DNA from: Eustoma russellianum
Taxonomy: Eukaryota; Streptophyta; Magnoliopsida; Gentianales; Gentianaceae
DNA length: 64,000 nucleotides
Reading direction: 5' to 3'
Assembly (NCBI GenBank): GCA_036186865.1
Contig: AP025040.1
Coordinates: 15,760,939 to 15,824,938 of the forward strand
Shown one piece after another: positions 11,050 through 22,721 of the stretch. Position 1 is the first letter of the stretch; each line of letters opens with the position of its first letter. Both the position numbers and the translations under genes were made by a program. Below the pieces are notes generated by a model. That model was not told the origin of the DNA and did not search any database. It saw nothing but the letters and a program-made list of their open reading frames with translations.

Positions 11050-13534
11050 TGTAGCGCCCCGCTCCCGAGCCCTAGCATCGGGAACAGTGTACCCGCCGTA
11101 GCCTACTAAGAGGACTACAAAGCGTCGTTCAAACTTCTTTGTACGTCAGAACTGACGTAGAAATTTTTCCCAGAAACGATAATAAAATTAAATAACTCAA
11201 TTAAAATAAATCCATCAGTATAAAATCAAGTACAAGGGTTGACGAAACCCACTAAGTCAAGTATGAAATACTGAAATTAAACAGTAAACCTAGGTGGAGG
11301 TCTATCTGACTATCCCAAGAACAAGCTCTCAGTCAACAAGATCCCTTCTCGAGTCCAGTTCATTCTTCCCAGCTCGCGTAATCTTTCCCATCCTCGATAA
11401 ATATATGTACTCTTAATCCTGCTCACCTGTGGAGGGGTGGTGGGGGGGTGAGTGATGGGAGTCACTCGTAGGTTACCCGTCTCTCCCGAAAAGGGACTGT
11501 CACATACTGAGTCGGGTGAACAATTAAGCACGTAAAGCAAGTAGCAGATAATAAAGCAATAAAACATAGACAAATAAATAATAAGGCAATTAAAGCATAA
11601 ATAAGGAAATAGCACATACCCGACCCGATCCGCATCCCAACACATAGCACTTAAACAGTTAATAACAAGATAAACGATAATTTCAACAATAACAAATGCA
11701 ATGCGCAACATCATGATGCATGCACTTCTATCTCCGTGTCACACGCAGTCATTTAATATCACACGCTATGCTCATTCTTTTCCATGTTATGCTATGCATG
11801 TCCCGGGTCCTATCGGATGAAGGTAACCATTATTACCAACACCCATCACACGCCTCGTCAGGCCACACGGCTCATAGGCCAAATGCAATGCTCGTGCCAT
11901 GAATGCATCACACTAGCACACTTCTGTTTGTCCTATGTTGCATGCTTCGTTCTATGTTGCGTATTACCTATATTGCGTAGTTACCCTATGTTGCGTGGGG
12001 TTCATTACTGTATTTTATCTTCTACCGTTATTTTATCTTTCTAGACTTTATTTTAGGTTTCTACACTTTATTTTATTTTCCCTAGGCTCTCAAACACTTA
12101 AATCTTTAATTTAAATATTTTTATCTTCCCCTACTATTTTTTTTCTCTTGCTTTAGTTTCATCTTCTTCACTCTCCATTTTCCTTCTTTTTTTTTATTTT
12201 AGTTTATTTTTATATATTTAATGAGTTTCTAAATGATATTAATATTATATTAATTAAATAAACCCCCTTTTTTTTCGTGGCTGTCCTTATTTTTTTTTGA
12301 TTTTATTTCATTTTATTTTATTTATTTTTTTATCTTTTCCCGAAAATCAGGCCACAGGCCTGTAACGTTCCCTTTTCTTTTTTTCTTTTAATTCTTTTAT
12401 TATTTTCTTTAAATTCTAATTTCCTTCAAAAATCCACAACTTTTTAGTTTCAACTCCAATTTACCTCAAACCAATTTCATTGTACCCCATTCGACGCTCT
12501 CTTGGTAACTCTTGGTAACGCCTCTGACAACAGCGCGTCCCTTATTATTATTATTATTTTAATTCTTAAATACACTCAAAAATTCATAACTTTTTCATTT
12601 TAACTCCAATTAACCCCAAACCAGTTCCATTAGACTCCGTTTAACGCCCCGGACATGCTGACGCTGAAACTCGTCAGCGCGTGACTTGCACGCGCCGCTC
12701 AGGGGCGCGCGTTGGCCGCTGCGCGTGAACAGTACCGTGAACAGTACCGTGAACAGTACCCGTGAACAGTACCGTGAACAGTACCGTGAACAGTACCGTG
12801 AACTATACTAAAATGTTCCAACCTATTTCCGTGCTATGTGATGTATATCTAAAGTCAAACGCGCAATTATTATACCAAAACATAAAGAATTCGAGATAAA
12901 CATATAAACAATAAATATAGCAGTGATAATCAAATAATCCCAATACAGAATGCGAGGGAATCCAAAGCAATCCGACAGAGGGGAGGGTAACCTACCTCTT
13001 GAATATAAACTCGCTGACAAAAGCGGTGTTGGATTTGATGTGGGTGACCAATTCTCCTTCTATTCCTTATATTCTCTCTTTTTCTTTTTCCCTTTCCTCT
13101 CCTTTCTTTTTCTCCCCTGCTACAGCCGAAAGTTCCAATTGCAATTTGAAAGTGATGGTGTGTGATGTGGGGCTCGGCTGAGCCTTTATGGAATCTTTTA
13201 ACTATTTTTTTTTTAAATGTTGTTGTTGCAGCGATGCTGCAAGGTTAATTAGGGGTGGGGATTTTAATTGGGGAAAGGCTAGCATTTAGGGGGGGGGTGG
13301 GGGCGGTTTTTGGGAGGAAATTGTGGGAAGTGAGGTGGGAGTTATAGGGTAGTGGGGAGTGATTTGGGGAGGGGAAGTTATTGGTAGTTGATTAGGATTT
13401 AATTAATTGTAAATATTAAATTCTATTTAATTAATTAATATTCTTTTTACTAAATCTATTTAATCACTTAAAATATTACATTTTATTATTTTTCTTTTTT
13501 TTCTTTCTCTTTTCCATTTTCTACGGCTACAACA
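11050..13534 (+). mobile_element. Solo LTR of a gypsy-type element with perfect 5-bp target duplication
   Basis: The segment starts TGTAGCGCCCCG and ends GGCTACAACA. GATTG flanks it on both sides (11045-11049 and 13535-13539). A TGTAGCGCCCCG-type start is common for Tekay/Del-like gypsy LTRs. No coding sequence lies within; it is AT-rich with poly-T tracts, a GC-rich patch near 12650-12730 and a 12-mer tandem repeat. Its removal restores a LINE reading frame, which independently supports both boundaries. Confidence 0.88.
12723..12808. repeat. Tandem 12-13-bp repeat (GTGAACAGTACC)
   Basis: Six to seven head-to-tail copies of GTGAACAGTACC, one with an extra C, inside the solo LTR next to its GC-rich patch. 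The role is unknown; such short arrays are common in gypsy LTRs. Confidence 0.85.
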
Positions 13535-13964
13535 GATTGCATGCTTGAATCCACCATTGCATTAGGTAATGTGTGACTGACAGTGAGTGTTTGTGTTGCC
13601 CATCCAGTAATATGGCGTATTTGTGCCATATTGCTTTGGTTTCAGGACATTGTGTAATGAAGTGGTCTTCCTTGCTTGGGGCATGTTTGCAGAATGGACA
13701 TCTATAGGGGGAGGTAGTCATGATTTTGTTCAGATCGTTTAAGATGGGAAGTGCTTCATGTTAGAGTTTCTATAAGAACATTTTGACTGAGGCTTGTTGT
13801 TTCTTGTGCCATATGTATTTGTGGGATAATAGAGTGGGCTTAGAGTTGCAACAGTCTGCATAAGCTTGTTTAAGTGTAAATTGCCATGGAGAGAGGAGGT
13901 CCATAAAAGTGTTTCTTCCATCTTTGTTGGATAGGCAGAATTCATGTGTATAGTATATCCTCTT

Positions 13965-14255
13965 GCAACTTGGAGTATTTCTATTTCTAATGGAGTCAAG
14001 GACACATTCTTTTTGGACTTTGGAATATGATGGAATAAAGCAAAATGACTCACTAAACTAGATGCGCTTCTTATATTGTGAAGTATCAGTTGATCAACAC
14101 AGCTTGACGTAATTTTCATTATCGGTCATCGGGAAACAACCTCTGTGTATTTTTAACACATAGATATAATTGTGTACATTCAAACCCCGTATACCTCGTC
14201 ATAGGCAGGAGCCTCTAAGGCAATGGGGTAATGTTGTTGTTGCGTTGTAACTTGG
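13965..14255 (+). repeat. SINE-like repeat ending in (GTT)n, family also at 21880-22310
   Basis: It shares with 21900-22130 and 22130-22310 the words TTCTTATATTGTGAAGTA, TCAGTTGATC and GGTCATCGGGAAACAAC, then a CCTC-rich stretch, CGTCATAGGC and GGGGTAATGTTGTTGTTG. The tail resembles the common 3' end of plant SINE/RTE elements. No A/B boxes could be assigned. Confidence 0.55.
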
Positions 14256-14770
14256 AGAGTCATATAGTTTAGGATTATAGTTTCCAGGGGTTCCATACTT
14301 AGTGGTGCATGTACTGACTCCATAAGCTAGTGTGAGTTTGATATTTCCACCAAATCTTACAAAAATATGCTGTTTGTAAAGCCTCTAAAGTTCCTAATGC
14401 TAAGTCCTCCCTTTGCAGTGGGATAAATATTATACGTTGGAGTATGCACTTTGGCTCATGATTCAAGTTTATAAGATATAAAAGAGAAACTTAAAAGAAA
14501 GCATATTTTATAAGATCAAACAAAAAAAGCATGATTCATAGGCGCGGGACTGCTTTATCATGCGTTATTACTGTCACCGCTAGACCTAAAGGTTTTTTTT
14601 GCTATATATATATATGTGTGTATATGTGTGTGTGTATGTATATATATATTATATAAAGGCTATTTTATTGAAAACAATCCTCACATATGGCGGAGGAAAA
14701 CCATATTACAACAATGTATATCAAACGAAAACAGAAAATGTAAAGCCGTGATAATTTGTAGTCTCCAATC
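14256..14770. other. Non-coding stretch with short AT/GT microsatellites
   Basis: No gene is recognised. Alternating purine-pyrimidine tracts lie at about 14604-14655. Confidence 0.6.
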
Positions 14771-14794
14771 ATATATATATATATACATATATAT

Positions 14795-16148
14795 TGTTAG
14801 GCCCGAAATACACTCTAAAGGGAGGTGAATAGAGTGTTTGGCTCTTTTGCGGAATTTTTTCGTTTGCTCAACTCAAAAAGATATTCAAAATCAGAGCAAA
14901 AATGAGAGATGAGAAGTAGTGAATGAGTACACCGGATATAGAGTGGTTCGAATCGTAAATGATTCTATTCCACTACCACTTTGTTTCCAAAGTGGATTTT
15001 CAACAACTACTCTTCTTATTATAAACAATAAGAACAACCACAGCAACACTTACACTAACACTTTAGTGTAAGCAACAACAACAGCAACTTCTTGCACAAA
15101 ACACACTTGTGCAACTACAGCAACTACAGCTCTTAGCAAGAACAACTTCTTGCTTCCTCACAACTTCAACAAAAGTTCCCTCAAGAACTTCTCACAGTGG
15201 GTTGAAGAAATATAGTAAGGTTCACACTTTCTCACGAGTCTAAGCACAAGCAAGAGATCAAATATTTATGGTTCCTCTAGTGCTTGACTCACTTTCTCTC
15301 AATATACAACAATGAAGAACAAAGAAAAGCTAAACAAGCTTTAAGCAAATTTACAAGTATGAGAGAACTATACAACAATGGAAAATGAAGCTAGATGATG
15401 TTGAAAGTGTGTATTTGCCTCATCCAAGCCTCCTCTATTTATGGATGAAGTTCACCATGTTTTTGAGCCTCTCCACCAAGTCTTTATCTTCAAAAATGTC
15501 AAGATAGTGCCCAAATAGTGTTTAGCCACCCTATGGAGTGATTTGATCTTGGATAGCCACCCTAGAGAATATTAGACATGTATACAATAGTCAAGGAAGC
15601 ATGTAATAGGTTGAGTTAAAGTCCACAAGAAATTTTAGCAAGATTAGAGAGAGAAAACATCATAAATCTCCCTTGGATTTTGTTCCAACGTTCAGAAAAT
15701 TTGAATTCTGGGGGACATCGATCGATCGAAGTGCCTGGAAGGGAGAGATCGATGTCCTCCAGAAGATTGCAGTTTTGACACTGCCTGACATCGATCGATC
15801 GATGTCAGGGGCTGAAGTGACATCGATCGATCGATGTCACTTGGTTTAAAGATCGATGTTCTCTGTCTTACATCAATTGATCGATGTCAGGGGCTGAAGT
15901 GACATCGATCGATCGATGTCCTTTGGTTGAGAGTTCGATGCTCTCTGATTGACATCGATCGATCGATGTCAGAGGCTGAAGTGACATCGATCGATCGATG
16001 TCTCCAGCTTGAGAGATCGATGTCAACCAGTGAGTTCCAATCTCAACCATCTTTGGACATAGTGTAATTTTCTCATCTTGCATCAAATATCAAACACAAA
16101 TTTAACTCATTCAAAACATCTTTTCATCATCAGAACATTTTACAACTT

Positions 16149-16152
<4 letters not shown>
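14795..16152 (-). mobile_element. Solo LTR of the SIRE-type copia family, inserted in an AT microsatellite
   Basis: It starts TGTTAGGCCCG and ends ACTTAACA on the + strand. TATAT flanks both ends (14790-14794 and 16153-16157), although the AT-tract setting weakens this as a duplication. Its sequence follows the LTR at 51655-53004 closely: GGTGAATAGAGTG, GAGTGGTTCGAATCGTA, CCACTACCACTTTG, and then the palindrome array before the end. It is 1358 bp, close to the 1350 bp of the related LTR. No internal region adjoins it. Confidence 0.88.
15712..16025. repeat. Palindrome array inside SIRE solo LTR
   Basis: Seven copies of GACATCGATCGATCGATGTC or close variants (near 15717, 15790, 15820, 15870, 15903, 15953 and 15985) alternate with single half-sites of the form GAGATCGATGTC. 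The order and spacing resemble those in the related LTR at 52545-52900. Confidence 0.9.
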
Positions 16153-16211
<59 letters not shown>

Positions 16212-16292
16212 ATGTATATATATGCATGTATGTATATATATATATATTATATATATGTGTGTGTATGTATATATGTGTGTATGGATATATAT
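16153..16292. repeat. TA/TG microsatellite
   Basis: An uninterrupted TA run, then TG and mixed TATG repeats. It is the target of the SIRE solo LTR on its left and borders the LINE target duplication on its right. Confidence 0.95.
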
Positions 16293-16519
16293 TTGGTGCT
16301 TATCTTTTTTGGTTAAAATGCTAATATATTAACCAGTGAAATCTCAACATCAAGGGGGATGCAACACTCACAAAAGCCCTACTTGTAGATCACATGCTGA
16401 TCTACATGTATTGCGCAGTAAATGTAAGTCATTTTAGACTACAGGAGCAGCAACTATGTCTAAAATGTGCTGGTAGAGTTTATACATCAGTCTATACACT
16501 TGAGTACATATTCTATGTG

Positions 16520-18960
16520 TTACATCCCTAGATACAAATGATTCTCCTTCAAAAATATATCTGTTCCGAGCTTGCCAGATATGATATATTGTGGCTGCCA
16601 AGGCAATTTTTGCCGCCTTGGCTCTTAAAACTTTTTCTTTGAGTCTGCGCGAACTCCGGGTCAGAAGCCTGTTGACATATCTAATTTCCCTTGATAGAGC
16701 TAGCCATGTTGAGATGGATAGCTAAACCTATCTGGTAGCCAAGCAGGAAAAGAGTAGGTGCTGTAACGTCTCTTGTTCTTTGTGGCATGTTCTGTCCTCC
16801 AAATAAACCAGCCTGTCCTTGGTGGGAAGCATGTTCAGCCCGGCAAGCCATAGGATGAAAGAGTGTTTGGGAGTCACTGCCGAGTTCCAAACATCTTGGT
16901 GCAATTGACTTTCCTGCATTTGTCCCTGAAATATTCATATGCCAGTCGAGGTTTCAGAATGCCATCCGTTGTCCACGAGGTGAGTATCCCTACTGCCGAG
17001 CTGTAGGAGCCTGCACTGACCAGCAACTTATCTCCTTGTGGCTCATCCACTGTACCCATAATGTGTCCTTATGGTGCAGATCCCACAAGTGCTTGGCTAA
17101 CAACTCTAGGTTCTATAAGGAATGCCTTTAAGTGAAACAAAGTAGGAGGTGGAGCTTACACATTCCATAATCGAGCTAGTGAAGACAGCAGGAAACCTAA
17201 GTCCAAGGAGCATGTCCCTGAGAAAAGACAAACTAATAGAATCAAAGGCTTTCTTGATGTCAACTTTAAGCATGAATTTGGGAGTTATTTGCTTTTTCCT
17301 ATAATCCTTGATCAGCTCCTACACCAAAAAGACATTTTCCATCATAGATCTGCCCTTTAGAAAACCAGCTTGAGCAGGATCCATGAGGGATGCCATGACT
17401 GAGGCCATTCTAGTCACAAGGAATTTAGATATGATCTTGTAAATAACATTGCAACAGGAGATGGGTCGGTAATCCTCCACTCGATTGACATGGGCTGCCT
17501 TTGGGAATAAAGCAATTGTGGCGTGGTTGAGATGTTTAAGTAGCATGTAACTCCTAAAGAATTCTTGCACCGCAGCAACGAGGTCTGACCCAACTATCTC
17601 CCAAGATTTAATGAAGAACTGAGAAGAATAGTCATCAGGACCAGGTGCTTTGTCCTTCCCAATAGAATGCAGAGCCGTTTTGATCTCAGCTTCCAAGATA
17701 GGGGCAATGATCGAGTCAGTATTCTGTGCAGTTAGCCTCAGCCCTCCATTAAGCACTTGTTCGATGATGCACTGAACTGGCTGAGCCGAGCCGAGCAGGT
17801 CGGAGAAGTATTGTACGAATTGCTGGGCTGCTTGTTCGATGGATGTGGACATGTTGCCATCATCTAGTTGAACTCCAATTATAGAGTGGAAGAATTTTGT
17901 GTTCCTACCACTCGAAATTAAAAAGTTACCTTTGACGAGCTGAGCAAAGAATTTTCTTTCAGCCTCTGAGAGGTTGAACGCTAAGTGTCTTTGCCTTTGT
18001 AGCATGTCTTTCCACTCAGGCATGCCCCACTGACCATCAGGGTATTCCTGATTACATTCCAGCTCTTCCACAGCGTTGTTAGCCCTGCTTGAGATATGTA
18101 AGAAGGAATTTTTGTTGAGCACAATGAAGGGGCCTTTCAGACCTTTAAGCTTCTTGCAAATTTGAAGCATGGCTGAGCCATGAAATCTTTGACTCCAGTG
18201 TGAATTAACCAAGGGAAGGAATTCCTTATGGTCAGCCCACATGTTAAAGAATTAAAAGGAGCTTTTAACTGTAGGTCTAGAATGATCAAAGCAGAGCACA
18301 CCAGGTGAGTGGTCAAAATGCATTCAGCAGGTTGGAAATGAACCTTCACCAAAGGTTATGTTTCCATGAATGCATTGTTTGCCATAACTCTGCCAAGTCG
18401 AGATTTGTCAGAGTCATTATCCCAAGTGCGAAAGCAACTCGACAAAGTGATCTCCATCAATCCGCTCTGAAGAAAACAATTGAGTTGATCTTGCAGCTCA
18501 TAGTTAGGTGTCGATCTGCCTCCAATTCTCTCCTCTTCGCTTAGGGTGCAATTAAAATCTCCTAGAATGATCCAATGGTCATTCTGCACTTGGCTTCGGT
18601 TAAGTAGCGATCTCCATAGCGGGCGGCTATTGACCAGTCTGTTGTAGCCATAGACAAAAGTGGCTAGTAAGCTCCGCCCAGTCACCTGAGATGTTAACTT
18701 ATAGAGCATAACCTGGGGGTCAGCAGAGATGACCTGGACAGCAACTGCGGATGATTTCCAGCATATCAAAATTCGCTTGCCAGTATGAGAGTCAAAATTA
18801 TTTACAAACTCCCAGCTTGCAAATTTTTTTTGGGACAGATGCATTTTGGTGTTTAGCTTAGTTTCTAACAATCCGAAGATATCGATTTTTACAAAATTAT
18901 TGATACTATTGTGTTTTAGAGGCTTGTTGCAGCCCCTAATATTCCAAAACTAATTATCAT
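16520..18960 (-). pseudogene. LINE ORF2: endonuclease, partial RT and zf-RVT, internally deleted
   Basis: In order on the minus strand: an apurinic-type endonuclease/exonuclease domain (about 18960-18300; FGLLETKLN, WIILGDFNCTLSEEERIGG), then the RT fingers and first palm motifs (18242-17220; GKDKAPGPDDYSSQFF, DYRPISCCNVIYKIISK, QAGFLKGRSMMENVF and KAFDSISLSFLRDML), then near 17105 a jump straight into the late region (LAKHLWDLHHKDTLWVQW-like) and a damaged zinc-binding end. The segment that should carry the LRQGDPLSP and FADD motifs is missing, so the polymerase is dead. There are several stops and frame changes. Confidence 0.85.
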
Positions 18961-19551
18961 AAATTAAGTATTTGGCCGTATCTTGGCCTTGCCATGAGGG
19001 GCCTTGAGCTTTTTCCTCATGGCAAGGGCCTTCGATTTGAACATCACTTCAGTGAATCCGTCTTAGAGCAATGAGTTGATTCTTTCCATATAGTGCTCCA
19101 TGTAGATGCTAGTTTGCAGAGCTTGACTTGGCTCCTCAGGATTGTTTTTGGGCAGAACAGAGGTGCTTGCCTTTGCTTGGTCTACTCCATATTGGGGTAT
19201 GGTTGGCGTAATATCAAGACGCAAGTTGCAGTCTGGCCGAGCTGGTTGGGTGGATGGTTGGGCTGAGGTGATGTGTTTTCCTAGGCTGGTGCTTGGCCGA
19301 GCTGAGGTGATGAGAGGACGGGCTGCTTCTGAGAAGACTTTGGTTGTTGTAGTGTTTTGTTGGTGGGCTGAGGTGGGCTGTTGAGGATTGGCCGAGCTGG
19401 ACCTAGGTTTTCTAGTGGACTTTTTTGTGTGGGGGACGGTGGGGGCAAGTGTTACAGTTTGAGGCTGTGCTGAGCATGGATGAGCTGACCTGGGTTGTGC
19501 CTAGCTGAGCTGAACTTGCAGCTCGGTTGCGGCGGGATTCGTTAGAGCTTT

Positions 19552-20925
19552 CTAGGCAGCATGCTTATGGATTGCGGTACTGTGGCCGAGATGCTTACAT
19601 TCTCTGTAAAACATCGGCAGTCGTTTGTATTCGAGCTTCTGCACTATCGTGGTGCCATTCGATAGTACTAACTCCACCTCGGTCATCAGCTCCTTGCTGA
19701 GATCAACTTCCACCAGGGCACGTGCATAGTTCCATGTGCTTCTATTGGCCGTGAGTTGGTCGGCATACAATGGCAACACAGATCCGGATACAATGTGCTT
19801 CTATTGGCCATGTGTCGAGATGAGAAGAAATCTGGATAGAATCTGGCCAACCCAGATCGTGACTGGTAGGTTGGGGAATTTCACCGAAACTGGGACTTGC
19901 GCCATTTCAATGGCACCAAACGTGAAGAATCTGGACATTTTCTCAAGAATAAGAGACCTGCCATACACAAAATATGGTTCAGCATAGAGTACCTCCTCCA
20001 TCTCCTTGGCTAACTCAAATTTAAAGATAATCCATCCAGAAGCATGAAACTCCACTTTGTGTTTGACTTTCCAGATCTTGGAGAGGTTATTCACTGCTTG
20101 CCGACTTGGAAATCTTCTAAGGAAGCAGCCTACAAGACAATGATTTACCTCATTGTAGTTTCTTAGTTCATCAATGTTGATATGCACCTGGACTGGGGTG
20201 CTCACTTCTACCTTTTTAAGCTTGAGGCCGTGCTTTGGTTTTCGGTTTGTTCGCAAATAGCGTATTCCAAGCTCTGCCTTGGGCTTGGCTGGCCTGCAGG
20301 CTGAGCTGATTGGGTTGTGGGGCGGGTAGGATGATGATTGGCATTTTGAATTTTTTGAATTGTTGGAGGGGTCAACTCTTGCAGCAGCAGAGGTCATAGG
20401 AGCTGACATGTTGGTGGGGGAAAGTCCAAGTGGCTTTTGCGGATTTGTGGAAGGGAGGAGAGAGGTTGTTGAGGTCACGGGAGGTAGGGTAGTAGTTAGT
20501 TGACTAACAGCTGCTGTCACGTCATTTAGGTTTTTATCCCCTAAGTAATTCCTATTTTCAGCGTCTCCTTCCATACGATTCGAATTTGAGGAGCCTGTTT
20601 CATCTTCATCCGAAGCAGGTCTGCCGACCTCCTCTTCTTGGTGAATTTGCTGGGTTTTGCCATGTGGGGTTCCTTCTCCATCAGTACTTCCATAAAAATA
20701 GAAGATTTCATTATCTTCTACTTCTTCCTTGCTTGAAGAGAAGTTTTCAACATCCTCAGCAGCATGAAGCCGGGATACTATCTCTTTGGACTTTTTCTTT
20801 CCAATCGTGGTAGAAAGAATGATGTTCTTGATAGAGCTTGCGGAGTCCAGGCTACTGGTTTTCATGGCTTTCTTCTTCCACAAGAGGGCAGCCTTGGCTG
20901 CTCTTGAATGTGTCATTTCAGCCAA
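19552..20925 (-). pseudogene. LINE ORF1: DUF4283 protein with zinc-knuckle end
   Basis: A 374-codon frame starts at 20925. It opens with a basic, Ser-rich region, then an acidic and Ser/Thr/Pro-rich linker, then a DUF4283-type nucleic-acid-binding domain (VNHCLVGCFLRRFPSRQAV, LSKIWKVKHKVEFHASGWII, LILEKMSRFFTFGAIEMAQV). A frame change near 19800 leads into RLPMFYRECKHLGHS, a zinc knuckle that has lost one ligand. A short local duplication (CTTCTATTGGCC at about 19738 and 19798) sits at the break and may be its cause. ORF1 proteins of plant L1 LINEs bind element RNA. Confidence 0.8.
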
Positions 20926-21000
20926 AAAAAATGAGAACTTTTGGCTAAAACTAAAGTGGACAGGTTACCCGAGGGATGAGAAGATAACGAGAAAGGGGTG

Positions 21001-21398
21001 ATGAGTGAAAGTATTTTGCTTGCATTCGGCCTAGAACAAAAGAGCCTCTTAGAGAGAAGCTCGATAGTTTCTTTCTCTTACTTGTTTTCTTTAACTAAAT
21101 CTTGGTGCTTATCTTGATATAATATGACTGTCACAAATTAAGCCTTTTCAACACTAAGGTATGGTCTACCTCATGTCGATAACTACTAGGTGTACTATGA
21201 TGAGTGAAAGTATTTTGCTTGCATTCGGCCTAGAACAAAAGAGCCTCTTAGAGAGAAGCTCGATAGTTTCTTTCTCTTACTTGTTTTCTTTAACTAAATC
21301 TTGGTGCTTATCTTGATATAATATGACTGTCACAAATTAAGCCTTTTCAACACTAAGGTATGGTCTACCTCATGTCGATAACTACTAGGTGTACTATG
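21001..21398. repeat. Perfect 199-bp tandem duplication across the LINE 5' junction
   Basis: 21001-21199 and 21200-21398 appear identical by eye. Each copy holds the last ~100 bp of the LINE 5' end, the 14-bp target duplication TTGGTGCTTATCTT (21102 and 21301) and ~85 bp of outside flank. The duplication must therefore have happened after the LINE inserted. Confidence 0.92.
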
Positions 21399-21879
21399 TC
21401 AACTATTACATTTCCAAGTGAATGTATGATAAGTTCATCTGTTAAGTATAGGTGCTTTTTGTGTTCCGTGGACGAAAATCCCAGATGTATAAGTTTCATG
21501 CCGACAGAATACAAGGAAAACCAGTAAGACGAGTCATACTTGTGTCCTTTTGGGATAGTATTTTTATTCTTCGGGTGAAGAAATTTATATAAAATATACA
21601 TATTAAGTAGCAAAGTATACACGATCACACAAAGAAGAAAACAAAACACACACAAAAAAGAAAGAACACTACGATTTGTCAAAATCTAAATTTTTTTGAC
21701 CAAACTTACACAGAAATGCATTATTCATGTCTCTTAGAGAAAACAAATAATTGCTAAATTGTGGTTAATGAGTAACTGTTAAATATTTATAAACTAATAA
21801 AATAAAGAGTGAGTGACGTGTAGCTGTGATGAATGTATAAAGCAAGATGTGTGTCATAATAATTATTATTTTTTATTGT
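21399..21879. other. Non-coding stretch, nothing recognised
   Basis: AT-rich. Open frames are short and without domain signal. Confidence 0.6.
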
Positions 21880-22310
21880 TAGTTGAGTATAAATTTCTAT
21901 TTCTATTTGAGTCAAGGACACCATCTTTCTTGACTTTAGAATACGACAGAATAAAGTAAAATGACTCACTAAATTGGCTGTGCTTCTTATATTGTGAAGT
22001 AGCAGTTGATCGGCACAGTTTGACACACCGAGAGACAACGTCTGCATGTTTCTAACATATGGATATGGTTGTATACATCCGACCCTCTCATACCCCGTCA
22101 CAGGCGGGAGCCTCTAAGGCAATGAATCTTATTATATTGTGAAGTATCAGTTGATCGACACAGTTTGACACAATTTTCATTATTGGTCATCGGGAAACAA
22201 CGTCTGTGTTTCTAACGGATGGGTATGGTTGCGTACATCCGGCCTCCTCATACCCCGCCATAGGCGAGAGCTTCTAAGGCAATAAGGTAATGTTGTTGTT
22301 GTATTGTTGG
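21880..22310 (+). repeat. SINE-like repeat, two partly overlapping copies in tandem
   Basis: The module seen at 13965-14255 occurs as a long copy (about 21880-22130) and again from TTATATTGTGAAGTATCAG at about 22131 to the GTT-rich tail near 22305. The first copy lacks the GTT tail, so this could be a partial internal duplication. Confidence 0.6.
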
Positions 22311-22721
22311 TTGAGTATAGTTATGATTTACTTAACATTGATAAAAAAAAATTTAGAATTATCTTTGTGTAGTCAACTTCATGTCTTGGGCGCACCTTGT
22401 TACAATTAAGACCAAACACCATTCCTGCACCGTCCCTATTTCTCATTCTGTCTCTGATGTCCAATCTCTATCCTCTCTGAAACTCTTAAATTCCAAACGC
22501 CTATATGTTCATCTCTTTTTTCTCAAACAATTCCTCTCCATCATTATCACATCCTCCTCTCTCTCCTAGATACCACCCAAACTTTCATTCTTGAAAACCC
22601 TACTACTATTTCAATCATATATATATACACACACACATAACTCCACACATCTTATTTTAGCACAAAATTTTGGCAATCCTTTAAAGACCCTTTATTTATT
22701 TTTGCTTCTACTACCATAAAG

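Larger units (their letters stand above)
10866..14119 (-). pseudogene. LINE ORF2 C-terminus (zf-RVT), split by a solo LTR
   Basis: On the minus strand, sequence from about 14010 to 13535 encodes the end of an L1-type ORF2: WHKKQQASVKMF and a HEALPILND stretch, then the zinc-binding reverse-transcriptase domain (zf-RVT) CPFCKHAPSKEDHFITQCP with a KAIW ending. It is interrupted at 13535 by the solo LTR 11050-13534. If the LTR and one GATTG copy are skipped, the frame runs without a break from QWWIQAC into NHNMKGLLHIISPG and ends at a stop at 10866. The RT core is missing. Positions 14010-14119 overlap the SINE-like repeat that follows. Confidence 0.75.
16307..21101 (-). mobile_element. L1-type LINE, nearly full length, with 14-bp target-site duplication
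   Basis: TTGGTGCTTATCTT occurs directly at both ends (16293-16306 and 21102-21115). The left copy is followed by a T-run, the poly(A) end of a minus-strand LINE. The 5' end is at about 21101, ORF1 at 20925-19552 and ORF2 from about 18960 down to about 16520. ORF2 has lost the RT core, so this copy could not move by itself. It is in the same family as the LINE at 57180-61025: the endonuclease parts align readily (ETKLN, PLWRSLL versus PLWNSLL, LGDFNC). Confidence 0.88.

Noticed and set aside
15868..16086. Minus-strand frame with repeated SIDR/SIDV words
   Set aside because: It is a by-product of the ATCGATCGAT palindrome array, as are the frames at 8467-8658 and 52525-52740.
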